Source of the DNA: Ophiobolus disseminans
Lineage: Eukaryota > Ascomycota > Dothideomycetes > Pleosporales > Phaeosphaeriaceae
Reading direction: 5' to 3'
DNA: 64,000 nt
Assembly (NCBI GenBank): GCA_010093685.1
Contig: MU006221.1
Location: 1,395,491 to 1,459,490, forward strand
Made by a program: the position numbers and the translations under genes. Below the pieces are notes generated by a model, which was given only the letters and a program-made list of their open reading frames with translations, did not search any database and was not told the origin of the DNA. This document shows positions 10,224 to 22,108 of the stretch, in pieces (the stretch's first letter is position 1; every line of letters starts with the position of its first letter).

Positions 10224-12129
10224 ACATTGCTGGAGATGAAGAATTGACTTGTCGATCGTGTTGGGCTCCTCTTTCCGTTCGTCCGTCCTTGGTGGAATGT
10301 TAGTCGAGCCATTAGTGTCAAAGTGCTTCTAAAGACTTCCTTTGCATACATCAAAACGCCGCATGCATGGACATGAGAAGTATAACATAGTTGAATGTAA
10401 CTTCAGGCAGAGCATACACGCAGCCCAAAAGTAAGCTCATAGCGTATGCAACCTTCAGACGGGTCCGCGCACTACTGCATGCGAATTGGCGCAGGGCGAA
10501 AGGTTATAGGAGAGTCGTCCGTACAAATGATGTAAAGAGCGCGAGAACTTACATTGAGCGGGCCGAACAAAGAGTTCGAGAATGCGAGGAGGACGATAAA
10601 AGTCGAAGCCCAATGATGACATGTAGATGATGCGAACCAAGATCAGCATTGATCCCCAATGTGCATGAGCGGGCTTCCGAGAGTTTAACAGTATTCAAGG
10701 ACGAGGCGAGCACTACAGACGTTGGCCCGCACGTTGATAAACTCGCCGAATAGGAGGCTCCGAGCCGCAGTCAGACTAGAGATCGTCAGAGGTGAACACA
10801 CGAGCATCGTGAAGAAGCACATGTCGAGCCGGACGGTGGCTACGCTCAGCAGAGTTTCACCCGTTGTCATGAGAGACCGCGCCGGCGCGCCTTTGGCTTC
10901 GGTTCAACGTGTTCTAGCGGAGTGAACTCCCAACGTCGATGTCGAGATCGTCGAATGTGGAGATGTCGTTCACCATCCGCTGCGTGCACGAGACTCCTTC
11001 CGAGCCTTGTCGTGCAGTGACAACTCCGGCGTTGGCACAGACCCCCGGGTGTGCCGTCCCGAGGGATCGCGGCGTCAAGGTTCGCATGGCCAGATCAGCA
11101 CAGGGTCTGAAAAGGAAACAACTTCATGACGGCATTTGCGCCTTGGTACATTGGGTGGTCGACGAATTTTGTAATCCTCCCATCTGAGGTCTGGGAGGTC
11201 TTGCTTGAAGCCAACCAGGGTGGCCGACGAGGTTGCGCCGGAAAGCCAGGAGTGGAGCTCAATTCCTCGAAGCGACGAAGCGGCGATGTGACTCTTTTGT
11301 CTTAGTTTGTTTTGCAGCGATGACATGTCAACCGCTCGAAGTAGTTGTCGAAGGGTCGAGATGCCAGGTACAAGTCGGATTGAGACGGTAGAAGTGGCTT
11401 TGCGCACAGGCCAGCACATCCAGGTTTCGACCAATGACCCCCTTTCTCCGACAACCTCAAGCCAGAACCTCAAACCTTCCTCTGCTCTTGGCGCCGCCTC
11501 CCCTTAGTTTTTCGTAGTACGACGTTTCGATTTGCTAGTCGCTCATTAAGCCTTCCTTATGCGGCTAAAAGCTACGCAAAAGCGCGTTCAAGCAGACCTC
11601 ACCAACAGCAAAGCGCAACGCGCAGCCGCAGCATCAAGCGCTCGCGAACATCTCCGAGTGAACGGTTTCCATCAAGTCCCTTCAAGAACTCGTGGATGAG
11701 GCGTCGCTCGGATTGCAGCGCCTCCGATCCAGTCCTGTGCCACCGACCTGCAAGTCGAGACTGCACGTCCGCGCTCAAATCAGCGACTAGCTTGCGTCAC
11801 CCGGGGATCTCCCAGTGACTTGCATACTGGGATCCATGCGCAGTCGCACCCCAGTTTGATAACCTTGTTTCATCTGGAGACGAGCAAGCCCTGTCGACAG
11901 CTGAAGACGGTGGTACACGGCTGCTCGTCGCATAACATTGCAAATGGATGTCCCAGACTAATTATGGCGAGCTTATGTGGAGTTGATAATGAGACTTGCT
12001 TCGCCCTAGATTCTCGAGCTCCACTGAGTTGTATATCGTCCCGTCGTCCCTTCCGTTTCGCATTTGGTGTCGTTAGTCCTTCGTTGCTGGAGTCACTCCT
12101 TTACACACGCCTAATTACTTCTGTCTAAT
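10224..12129. other. 1.9-kb region without a recognisable gene
   Basis: I find no reading with start, splice sites and family similarity. Short minus-strand stretches look weakly protein-like: one near 10.69-10.87 kb is hydrophobic and one near 10.92-11.10 kb has an acidic DISTFDDLDID-like end. They are interrupted by stops and may be relics. The last 300 bp should include the promoter of the gene at 12130. Confidence 0.4.
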
Positions 12130-13000
12130 ATGTATTCACGCATCACGTTCCTTTCCCTTCTCGCGACTATCTTCACTATCGCCGCCAGCCAGACATGCTA
12201 CGGACTCGATGGTACACAACTTGACGATACATATGCGCCATGCAAACCGAGCGCGAAGCATAGTGGCTGCTGCGCCACCAAACGGTCGTTGGGCGCCGAT
12301 ATCTGTCTGGACAATGGGCTATGCATGTCGACACGCGACGAGATACTGGGAATGATTTGGCAGAGTGGATGTACAGATTCCAGTGGGAAGGATGTAGCAT
12401 GTCCAAAGATGTGCCCTGATGGTATGTTTTAAAGTCTTGACCCGGCGTTCGATCAGAGGCTAACGAGTCATAGTCAACAACGACTTTGGAGGTTCAAAGC
12501 CAGTACCAGCATGGAACGTCCAACAGTGTGACTACGGCAAATACTGCTGCCGAGCAATCAACGACCGACGAGGTTGCTGCAACAACACTACCGCACCCAA
12601 AGTCACTACATCGTCCATCGGCGCCTTCCAATTACAGGTAGTGACCACCATCACAGCCTCAGCAACCTCAGAACCAACACAAGTGGTCGCCACCGCCGTG
12701 TCTACTGGGACGCCCTTCGACGCGACCGCTGCACCCACTTCGGACACGTGCAAGAAGGAGAAACACCAGACGGCAGTCGTCGGCGGCACTATCGGAGGCC
12801 TGTTTGGTGCAATCATAGTCGTCCTCCTGGCTTCCCTGTTCTGGATATACAAGAAAGAGAAAAGACAAAGGAAACTCAAAGAGCACTACGAAGAGCAGTT
12901 TGCCCAGACGACATCATATCGGCGGACTATTGCGTCAAGTGCGGTCTCGCTCATGGGCAGCGAGATGGACGACACCAAGACCAAGTCGAGTAGGGTGTAG
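12130..13000 (+). CDS. Single-pass membrane protein with secreted cysteine-rich ectodomain
   Basis: Two exons, 12130..12421 and 12474..13000, with a 52-nt intron (GTATGT donor, GGCTAAC branch, CATAG acceptor). The product is 272 aa. Residues 1-20 are a signal peptide (MYSRITFLSLLATIFTIAAS). The ectodomain has an even, spaced cysteine pattern (CYGLDG, APCKPS, SGCCATKR, ICLDNGLCMS, SGCTD, ACPKMCPD, QQCDYGKYCCR, GCCNNTT), then a Ser/Thr-rich stalk. A transmembrane helix spans about 199-223 (AVVGGTIGGLFGAIIVVLLA), followed by a basic stop-transfer KKEKRQRK and a short cytosolic tail. Such receptor-like surface proteins are common in Dothideomycetes. The ligand is unknown. Confidence 0.8.
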
Positions 13001-14645
13001 CATTCGATCGTGTCACGATTGTTTCCTTTGTGTCGGTGTCATGGTCAATGATAGTCTTGGGGTTGGCTGGCTTGTGGTTTGGTCATTATCTTAGGGGTTC
13101 TTTTTCATTTAGCGAATACCCTTTGTCGATTATCTTCTAGCTTGTTACGTCGTTGCAATGCACTATCATTTCATTACATTGGAACGGCGAGTCTGCGGCG
13201 TGAAAACCCACTGATGAGTCGACGACCTTGACCAACCGCCAAGGTACTGTGTGGAAGACGTCGTCAAAAAGAGGGTGGCTAAAGACACCGTATACCTCAG
13301 GCTTCGAACCAAGGTTCGTGCATGTGCCACACTGTGCCACCATAAGTAAACATAAAAAGACATGCTAAGGAAAGATGGTGGACGTATTCTGATGTAGCTA
13401 CTTTCCTGGAATATCTTCTCCACTATCAACAACATATACCCGACCATACCTTGGAGCTTCGGTGAGCCTATCTCGTACAATTTCCATGAGCTTGTTGTTA
13501 TCTTGGTTTTGTGAGTGTCTTGGCCTTATACCGTGTTCTGCGCCTGCCCGTCTCGGCATTAGGCAACCAATGCACAGGCGGTCACACAGTTAGCGACGAA
13601 GCAAAAATAACCGAATGACTGCTTGCTGAAAGCTTCGAACAAGAGAGTCGCTCTCAAGCAACACTGCGAAAGGTTCTTGGCAGCGTTGAGTGGGAAGTGT
13701 CTCAAAAAGTGGCAAAAGGAAAGCCCATCACACAATGTGATAACGGAACTCTATTCTGAAGTTTATTAGCTACTTTCCTGTATGGTATGTGAGGACTATA
13801 GGATATATCGTACAACAAATTGACTTGTCGCGAAGCTACCTGCCTAGGTAGGTACAGCTTTCTCGAGAGGCATCGGCGTCGGCATTGGTTCTAAAAGAAA
13901 GTGACTTGATGGAGACCAGGCGGATTGACTGCATCTTGCCGTTTACATGGCTTGGTTTCATCATTCAAATGATGGTTGGAACATGATTCGTTACCGAGCG
14001 ACGAGATCACAGGTGAAGTCGGAGTCGCAGCCATTGAGAGGTTGTAGGTGTCGTACTGCTGCCTGATGCTGCGTGCTCTTCCATTTGATTACCATAGGAT
14101 CATAGGTCTTACATGGCAAAGCACAAGTTTACTTGCGGCACAGCTCAAGAACTCGTCGAATCGGTGTGAGAGAGGAACCACTTGGTGACCAAGGCGCTAA
14201 TTTGCCTAGCGCACCCTGCACCTGCACCTTTGCGGCTGTTCTCCAACACCGTTTGTCATACACCGATGGCGGGTGATCTCCGAAGACAGCGCGTAGGTTT
14301 TGTGAAACTTGTCAGATTACCTCATGCACTTTTGCGGCGCTGCTCCCACGCACATTCGCGGCGTCACCAACACAACCCTTTGCGTTCTGTCGTGCTCTAC
14401 TCTGATTCTACCGTGCCACTACCGTTGATTGTGGTGAGCATATTTTACGGTTAATCCGCTTTTCACACCGTAATTTCAAAACTTCTTCGAATTCAGCTTT
14501 TACTTGCTGAAGTCAACCACCACATCACTCTCTCACCCGCTTCCTGTTATCTTTGGAAATCACCCCCCAAGAGTATGTGCATCCTCTCCACTATTCTAGA
14601 TGTAAGTCACACGAATTTCTTACTGACTTGTAAGACAACGACGAG
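13001..14645. other. 1.6-kb intergenic region with a CCTAGGTAGGTA palindrome
   Basis: No gene recognised. A near-palindrome TACCTGCCTAGGTAGGTA lies at 13837-13854. A tRNA-like GGTTCGAAGCC stretch near 13307 does not fold as a tRNA. Confidence 0.45.
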
Positions 14646-15776
14646 ATGATCCTTCCACGGTGGCTGCAGGACCAGTGGAGCAAGATCAAGGGGCGTTTTC
14701 TTCATCGCCAGAAAGCGCGAAAAGAGAGCCAGCGTGAAGTCCGCCCGGTTGCGAACGTACCAAATACTGTCAACCAGCGCCCACCGAAGCGAGCTCGAAC
14801 ACAGACCTCGGCCAAAGCGATAACCATGCAGTTCGGCTTGCCTTCAGCCTCACCTAAGAGCAAACTTTTGAGCTTGCCAGCGGAAGTCCGCCTGTTGATA
14901 TGGGAATACACATTCGGTGGTAATCTCATTGCTCTGTATCGGGTTCATCGTCGTCTTACCCATGCCCTACTCGGCGACCATAACAGCTTGGCAACCATTG
15001 ACAGTGTCGCAATATGTACCGAAACGACAGAAAGAGCGTTGAGGCAGTTGCCCAGAACCACTCGCGAGGACCCAAAGAGGATCAGCTCTTCAAAGAAACT
15101 GGGAGTTTTAGCTGCGCTACAGTCATGCCGTTTAATGTAAGATGTCTACCACGCAAGCAAGTGATATTATCAAGCTAATGATGTCCGATCAAGATACTCC
15201 GAGGGATCAGAATTGCTCTATTCCTGTAACAAGTTCCTATTTCTGCAAAACCTGGCGCTACAAAAGTTCCAAATATCGATCCACCCGTATCGTTTCGCAG
15301 CCCTCCGCTCTATACATCTGCATTGGCAATACGACGAAACCAACGCTTCAACTGTCAAGGGGTTTGGCAAATCTTTATCCTTGCTTTCCACGAGCATGAT
15401 AACACAACTCGACTGCATCTCCATATTCATGCAAGGATTAGTGCGCCTAGAAGAAAGCTATCCGCAGATATTGTCAGATGTCAAGAACTTTCGACCCCTT
15501 GCAGATTCTCCGACACCCAAAATCTTCGTTTTGAGACTTCCACATCGGCACCGTGATCTCAATTACTTGAATATCAGGCATCTAATTTGCGACGCCAGCC
15601 TACCGTTCCAAATTATGGGGTCAGGGGCCGGTTGGCCGGAGCTAACTGGAGGTGGTGGCCATGGATGGAAGCACGGTGTTGCCTGTGTTTCTCCAGATGG
15701 CAGAAGTGATGGATCGAGGGGTTTTGTCATGAAAAGGTACATGGTGTGGGTCGTGCCGCCATGGAAGCTTACTTAG
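14646..15776 (+). CDS. DUF7730/F-box-like fungal protein
   Basis: Two exons, 14646..15136 and 15194..15776. The 57-nt intron has a GTAAGA donor, an AAGCTAATGA branch and a CAAG acceptor, and the product is 357 aa. After a basic N-terminus comes the signature LLSLPAEVRLLIWEYTFGG (about 74-92). It is followed by ALQSCRLIYSEGSELLYSCNKF, which only forms across the splice junction and fixes it. This layout, an LPxEvRxxIYxy/f helix followed by a CRxIYxEgxxxLY motif, is typical of the fungal DUF7730/F-box-like group. Function is unknown, and a substrate-adaptor role is only a guess. The C-terminus contains SGAGWPELTGGGGHGW, an unusual glycine cluster. Confidence 0.75.
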
Positions 15777-16714
15777 CGCAAATGACAACTAGAGTGACAG
15801 CAACATAAAGCTGTTATCTACTTGTGTTGAACGCAATTATTTATGCATGGGAGATTCATTAACATAACCAGGCTTTGGTTGAAGCTATTGAGCGTTCCAT
15901 TAGAAGCCCAGAGGATGAGAGCTTCCTGGATTATCGCGGTGTCGGCTATGGCCAATTGCGCTGTATTGCGCCCGTGTACCCAAAAGCTCGCAGAATAACC
16001 AGAAGCGCCTGTATGCCGATATTTTGAAACATTGGCGACTTCGCCCTATCACTTTTAGCTCATGTGGTGCTCCCATAGCACATGCAGTATTGTGGCGCCT
16101 GTCACTTAAACGCCTCGTGGACTAAGTATGAACGCGGTGCGGTTTTAAAATATCACAGACTCGACCGTAAGGTCTGACTTGCATGTTACTGGTGATCTCA
16201 AACGCGTTGGCTGAGGCGAGGCTGCTTGTCGAGGGCATACTTCACAACAATGGCCAGCATTAGGCAGCTGTGGACCGAACTTTGAAACCCAAGATGGCTT
16301 AGAACTTGATTTCCGAACACTGAACAGTTTTGTAGCACCAAATTTTATGCAAAAAAATGCAGATGCAGCGATGTGCAATCAGTATGCTCCACGGTGTTGA
16401 TGTGGTCACCAGGTCACACCCGTCGGGCTTCATCTCAATGGCACAGCAAGTACATTCTTATCCCAACCCCGACGGCGCGGATTGTTCAGCGAGACAAAAG
16501 CAAATCATTCGTTAATAGACATGCTGTGTGGCAGCAGATCATTCTTCATACGGCCCAAAGACTTTTCTTAGACACATCATTATGACCCTTCAAATATAAG
16601 ACTCCTCCAGTCCCAGCTTAAGATGATGGGAAATCATTCAGGTCCTCTAGCACGTCGCAAGATTTTCGATCAATATCCCACACGTGGTCCCATTACGATT
16701 GACACGCTCCGAAC
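15777..16714. other. Intergenic
   Basis: 938 bp. I see no gene. The last part serves as the promoter of the metallopeptidase gene. Confidence 0.5.
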
Positions 16715-19700
16715 ATGGTAAATTCTGCCTTTCACCTCTCGCTCCTGCCTCTATGCCTGATCGCCTTAGGCGTTCATGCAAGTCTCTATTATGACAGTCA
16801 AACCTGCCAGAGTGAGTATAAATTACACTATTCCGAACACTTCACCGGTTTCTCAACGCACTACAGAATATATAAACTTCATAGACGATGCTATGGCCTC
16901 AGCTTTCACCTTGATCGACAACGCCGTGGCAGCGCTTGGTCACCTACCAGGAAACAATCCTCCTCCTGGAGCTCTTTGGGAATTTCCTGATTCCGAAGCA
17001 AGAGATTTGGCTGGCAGAATCTTTGGTAATGGAGCACTGACAGATGGTTATGAAGAAGACGAGCACGACTTGCAACTACCTTTGGATTATAGATTGAATC
17101 TCGTAAGAGGTATGTCCGCCCCTGAGTTTGCTGCATGATGGATCTCGATGTTGACTCTAAACACAGCCGGCTTCCAATATGTTCAAACCAACTTTCGTCC
17201 CACTGCTCGAGGTAATTTGAGGGACACTACTGATGGGTTGCATCCAACTGATGTTGTAAGTTCTGATTCTTATAGACCCCTACTGATTGATCAGAACGAG
17301 AGATTGAGGGAGGCTATCAGAATCAGCATCTACATACGATGTTTTGGTCTGCATACTAACAATATACGTTAGATGGTATACTGCGACTTGTCGCGCCTCC
17401 AGGCATACGGATCAGCATGGAGAGACCCAGATCGGACACACGAAGCCTTAGTGGGTGACGATCTGTACCAACCTTGCACCAAGCCCACGGGAAAGCTACA
17501 GGGCTTCACGAAAATGCTAGACACTCAGTACCAGACACTGTACCTTTGTCATCTTGCAGAGGTATAATTCTTTCGGTATGGCTTGATATGTGTCTACCTG
17601 CTAACACGCTATGACAGATACACAAAGAGAAATATCGTATACTTCCCGATCTTGGGCAAAAGTGGTTAAAGCATCGGAATGGCTTTGAGGGTGTTCTCCA
17701 TGCCGTGGAAAAGTTTGGCAAGTTCGAGACGGATTATTACGAATTGCTCGATCACACACTCGTCCATGAGGTAGTCTCTTTGGCCTTACTCTTGAGCTCA
17801 TTACGCTAACACATGTGTTTAGTTGACACACTGTATCATCAGCGTGGAGATTCCCAATCCCTATCAAAATCCGGACCCAAATAGAAAAGCACGTCATAAC
17901 CGATACTACTCGCTCATGCGTACCCAGGACAACGGTGTCGGTGGCGGGTATCACTGGAAGAATGTACATAAGCTCAAACAGGATTATAAATGCCGTAACA
18001 ATGCTGGTCAGTTGGAAATCCCTAGAGCATTGACCATGGAATGATGCTAATTTGAGCAGATTCCTATGCATGGTTCGCCCTTGGTACGAAGTACCCGAGA
18101 AATTTTGCCCATTCTCAATTGAAGCTGACTTCCATGATAGGCGCATGGATGCTGAGAGTTAAGCAAACCAAGATCAAAAACAACGGATACTTGGAACAAT
18201 TACCAAACTATCAACCAGATAGTGCACCCGAATTCGTTCATGCGCAGTGGACCGGTCCGTCACAAAAGAGGGCAGAACATGGATCGCATGCTCAAGAGGA
18301 TATTAATAAAAGTAGAGCATCTGTGGTCGACCCTCTTAGAGTCCGGCAATTTGCCACAAGTGTGACAGGTACCAGATTCCCATCGTCCATCAACCCAGGA
18401 ACCGCAAATAGCACTTATTCCTGGGCATCGAGAAATGTGTCACTCACATCAACCTGGTCGGTCGATGACAGCACCAGTTGGTATCTATCAACCTCATTCG
18501 GAACACAAGATACCACCCTCAGCAGAACTGAAACGTCCAACAGTACATTTACATGGAGCTTGCCGAGTCCTTCAAATACGAAACTGAACCCTACTAGCAC
18601 CATGAGCGACACCGTCACCCCCATCGTCACAGAATCTACATTCAGCATTCAATCACCAGGTACAGGGTTTGTCACAATGTCCTCTGCAAACACTTCAGCA
18701 TCGACTATAAATAACCTGAGCTTCTCAGCCCCAGAATCTATTGCAAGCACTTCTTTGCTAGATACTGCCACTCCCAGTATCTCCAATACCTCGTCGCAGT
18801 CTATAGTCTCTTCTCCAAACCCGCAATCTACGACCTCAATCGGAAGCTCTGGAGTGACAGCTACGGTGGCTATTCCTTTACTACCGACGTCCTTTTATCA
18901 CCAAACACCCACGGTCACTCCTACAAGTATTTCGCAGCTTTGCCCCAATTTTCCAAGCTGCACCAAGCCAACACCAAGCTGGCTTGAAGGCGTGTTTCCT
19001 GCTCATGACCTCTACATTCCAAAGATCACAGGCTTTGGCGCCGTTCCCACTCAGAAAGTCAAACAGAAGCAGGATGACGATGATTCTTTGGCCGTCATAT
19101 TTGTTAAAATTGAGCTTCCGAAAGACAAGTGCAACCCACTGCCAAAGCCTAAGACTGGTGGACTTTTAGGTATTGTTGCCAACGTCGCTAACAAACTCAT
19201 CGACACCGTCATGGATGCGGCATGTAACATAGAGTTTCCCGTGCTGGACTCGGAATTCCCAGGCTGGCTGGACTTTACGAAATTTCCCGGTCTCAAAGGA
19301 TACTCTCCCCCTACAGGGTCAAATCCCGATGACCCAAGCAAATCAAAAGACCCCAGTGACCCAGACAAGTCACAGCAACCAACACCATCGCAAAGTCAAG
19401 CATCTTCGTCTGTGTCGTCTACATCCTCGAGTTGCTCAGCCAAAACAATCACAGACTGCCGAGGAACGAACATCATCTCTGGTACTGCTACTCTGAGCTT
19501 CATCACCGATTGCTTCACCAAAACTGCATGTTCTGGCACCGGCATAACCTCTATAGTCACATCTACCGTGGAAGCGTTCACAAGCGCTGCCTTCATCGTC
19601 CATCCCAAACAACCGCAAGAGTTCTTAGACGAGCAGAAGTGTTATTTGAGTGTGATCGAAGATGACAACGCAGGTGATGGAGCCTTTGCAGCTTGCTTTG

Positions 19701-20164
19701 GTGTATCGGTTATGTCGAGTATGACGTTAAGCGGGAGCCAAACAAATGAGGCTAAATCGGCTGGAACACCCAGCCCGACAATCGCCACCTATACCACCAG
19801 CGCATCACCCATTCCCACACCAACCCCGAGCCGTAGTATCTCGGACCTTCCTTCTTCGACACCTCAACCTCCACCATCACCACCTTCATCAAGCACACCA
19901 CCTCCTCCACCACCACCACCTCCGCCCAAACCTGTATATACATACACGTGTTCAGAAAAGTACGTATCTCCTTACGTAACCCCCATCACTACCTGACCAA
20001 TGCTCATATCATCTAGTCAAGGAGACAGGAACCACAAGCAATGTACTTGCGTACCTGATTGCGGAAAGAACGCGGCCAAGGATTGCGTAGCCCAAGTCTT
20101 AGTGAAGAATGAAAATGGCTGCAATGACAAATGTGAAGGATGCCAGGTGCCGCCAAAGAGCTAG
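16715..20164 (+). CDS. Secreted HExxH metallopeptidase with long mucin-like Ser/Thr/Pro stalk and Cys-rich C-terminus
   Basis: Nine exons: 16715..16811, 16867..17109, 17167..17255, 17373..17561, 17618..17770, 17823..18006, 18060..18083, 18141..19959 and 20017..20164. They join in frame to 981 aa. A signal peptide (LLPLCLIALGVHA) is followed by a peptidase-like domain of about 310 residues. The zinc motif HELTH (256-260) is created exactly at an exon junction. D293 in TQDNGVGGGYHW may be the third ligand, and NNADSYAWFALG (316-327) is conserved in deuterolysin/lysine-specific metallo-endopeptidase-like proteins. Residues from about 375 on are a Ser/Thr-rich, probably O-glycosylated region, then a polyproline run and a last cysteine-rich exon. 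The 117-nt intron 17256..17372 is the least certain. Substrate unknown; likely extracellular or wall-associated. Confidence 0.78.
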
Positions 20165-20670
20165 GTGTTCCGGACTCTGCGGAGGAAGAGCTTTGCAGTA
20201 CAGTGCAGGTGGCTTGTACCTAACAAAATGATGTTCTCGGAGTTTGTGTGCTTCAATCTCCATTCTCGCCGGCTCTTCATTTCTGCTTTTCCCATTTTCA
20301 GAGGCCGGAGCGTGTCCATGTTTGAAAGAAATGATGACTTTACTTGTAGGACTCGTCTCATCGACGCCATTGCTCATGTAAATCTTTGTTTTCACTTTGT
20401 GGTTTGGAAGGAACTGAGAGGAAAGATGAGAGTATGGGGTGGTGAATCAGAGAGAAATAAAGATGGGATTTGATGATGGTACCTTAATGTTGACGATTGA
20501 CAAGGCCTGCGTGTTGAGTATGCCTAGACGGAAGACAACCCTTGCGAAATCTTGCTTTGGAATGGTCAAGGTGTCTAACACTTGCTCGTGTATACCTAAG
20601 CTGCTCTTCCGACGTTTCGAGGTCATCGCGAGAGAAACCTACTGAAACGTTCCCTATCTGGGATATCATC
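20165..20670. other. Convergent spacer
   Basis: About 500 bp holding the 3' ends of the metallopeptidase gene and of the small minus-strand gene. No coding signal seen. Confidence 0.45.
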
Positions 20671-21024
20671 TATCCCAAATTCGTCTTATTTTCCATCCCA
20701 ACCCTACCGACTTGTTAGCTCTCCTTTCTCATACACCCCCGGTATCTCCTTGCATTATTCATTTCAACTCACCTTCTCCTTTAACTTCTCAAAATACGCC
20801 TTATCCCGATCTCCCCTCTCCACGTTCCCATCCCGCGAATTCGGCGTCGAGAGAATACTCCCTCTCCTGCGCTGAAACTGCGAGGGCGGGACTTTCGACG
20901 CGTCCCACGTATCGCTCGAGCGGCGCTCACTGGCTGCGGAGGACGAGGAGCCGGTCGCATTTACGGCAGCCTGGGTACTTGTGTTGGGACTTGTAGTAGC
21001 GTTGGCAGCCCCGGTGGCAGCCAT
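20671..21024 (-). CDS. Small conserved-looking fungal protein, unrecognised
   Basis: The main exon, 20773..21024, encodes 84 residues: Ala/Thr/Ser-rich at first, then SQFQRRRGSILSTPNSRDGN and a charged DRDKAYFEKLKEK helix. I have the impression that this last block recurs in small fungal proteins but cannot name a family. A GTGAGT donor follows immediately at 20772. The 3' exon is uncertain. Acceptor GTAG at 20704 gives a tail GGMENKTNLG ending at 20671. Acceptor CAAG at 20711 gives SVGWDGK ending at 20687, but sits too near the GCTAAC branch. Unspliced, the protein ends in VS at 20767. Confidence 0.55.
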
Positions 21025-22108
21025 TGTTGAAGAGTCGACAGGTGGAATTTGGCGATGTGAGTTTTGAGGTAAATGATCGCGTGCTCAAGCGCAGTAGGAA
21101 GGATATACCGCCACCGTTATCTACCATGCGTGTCCTTGAAAACGCCAAGTCACATGCCCTCCGACGACGCGTTTGCAGCATCTAAGCCACCGCAGTCAAG
21201 TCTTGGATGCAATACACGATTTGAGTGCCGAGCGCCTCCACCAGATGTCCGGGCGAGAATGAAACCATAGTCAAGGTATATATCCGCGCGTAGCCATTCG
21301 GAGCCGAAGGCGTAAAACGCAGAAAAGTGCAGTGCGACGGAATGCAATATGCTCTTACGTCAAATGCTTTTGGTGGGACATGTACCCACAGTGAGGGGCG
21401 CTGTACGCGAGCTGGTTGGGTGGGTGTTGGAAGTGTAATTGTCGTCTCCGAAGTATCGGTAGCGCCAACTCACGAGCAGAAGTTCTTGGGCGCTGTGTTT
21501 CCAAGCCGAGTTGATTGAGCCACTTCTCACATGTAGATTACCCGAGCTGGTTGTGAGGCGCAGCACAGGAGCTCGAGGTCCATAGTGGGGTCCAGGGTGT
21601 TTCGACTCGGGGCTGAAAGGATGCGCCGGTACCCGTATGCATGTCGGGCAATTTCGCGTTTCAGACTGCGTTGGGAAGAGGTGAGATTGGGAACCGCCGA
21701 AAGCTAGGGCTTATACCATCCGGGTGATCCGGCAGAGTGAAGAACAACATCGTCTTTAGAGGTGGAGTGTAAAGTGGTTGTTTTTGACTAATTGAGCTGT
21801 TTTATATGCGACATGTTGAAGGTGAGAAGATGTGAACTCGAAGATCAGCAATATGCCTCTCTCCTCTGAACAAAGGAAACTCGAAGCGCTCATTCGCGCA
21901 TCATTTTGACCCAATTCGAACAAAAACGCCGGGTATGCAGGTGCCTCCCAAGAGCTCAAAGGTACATATCGAATCCAAATTGGAGCAGCGGCCTTTATAC
22001 CAGCTGAGAAAAGTGTACACACGCAAGAAAAGGTCCAGAGTCGGATGCCCAAGTAACGCCACAGAAATGCAATCACTACGTCCACCCCACCATACTGCCA
22101 ATCATACA
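21025..22108. other. Intergenic
   Basis: 1.08 kb upstream of the small minus-strand gene and downstream of SYF1. I see no gene. Confidence 0.5.

Noticed and set aside
13290..13345. tRNA-like GGTTCGAAGCC box on the minus strand
   Set aside because: The five bases on each side of the loop do not pair, and no acceptor or anticodon stem is seen.
17256..17294. Shorter 39-nt intron in the metallopeptidase gene
   Set aside because: It leads to a stop at 17370-17372 before any usable donor; the 117-nt intron to 17372 with a CTAAC branch keeps the frame.
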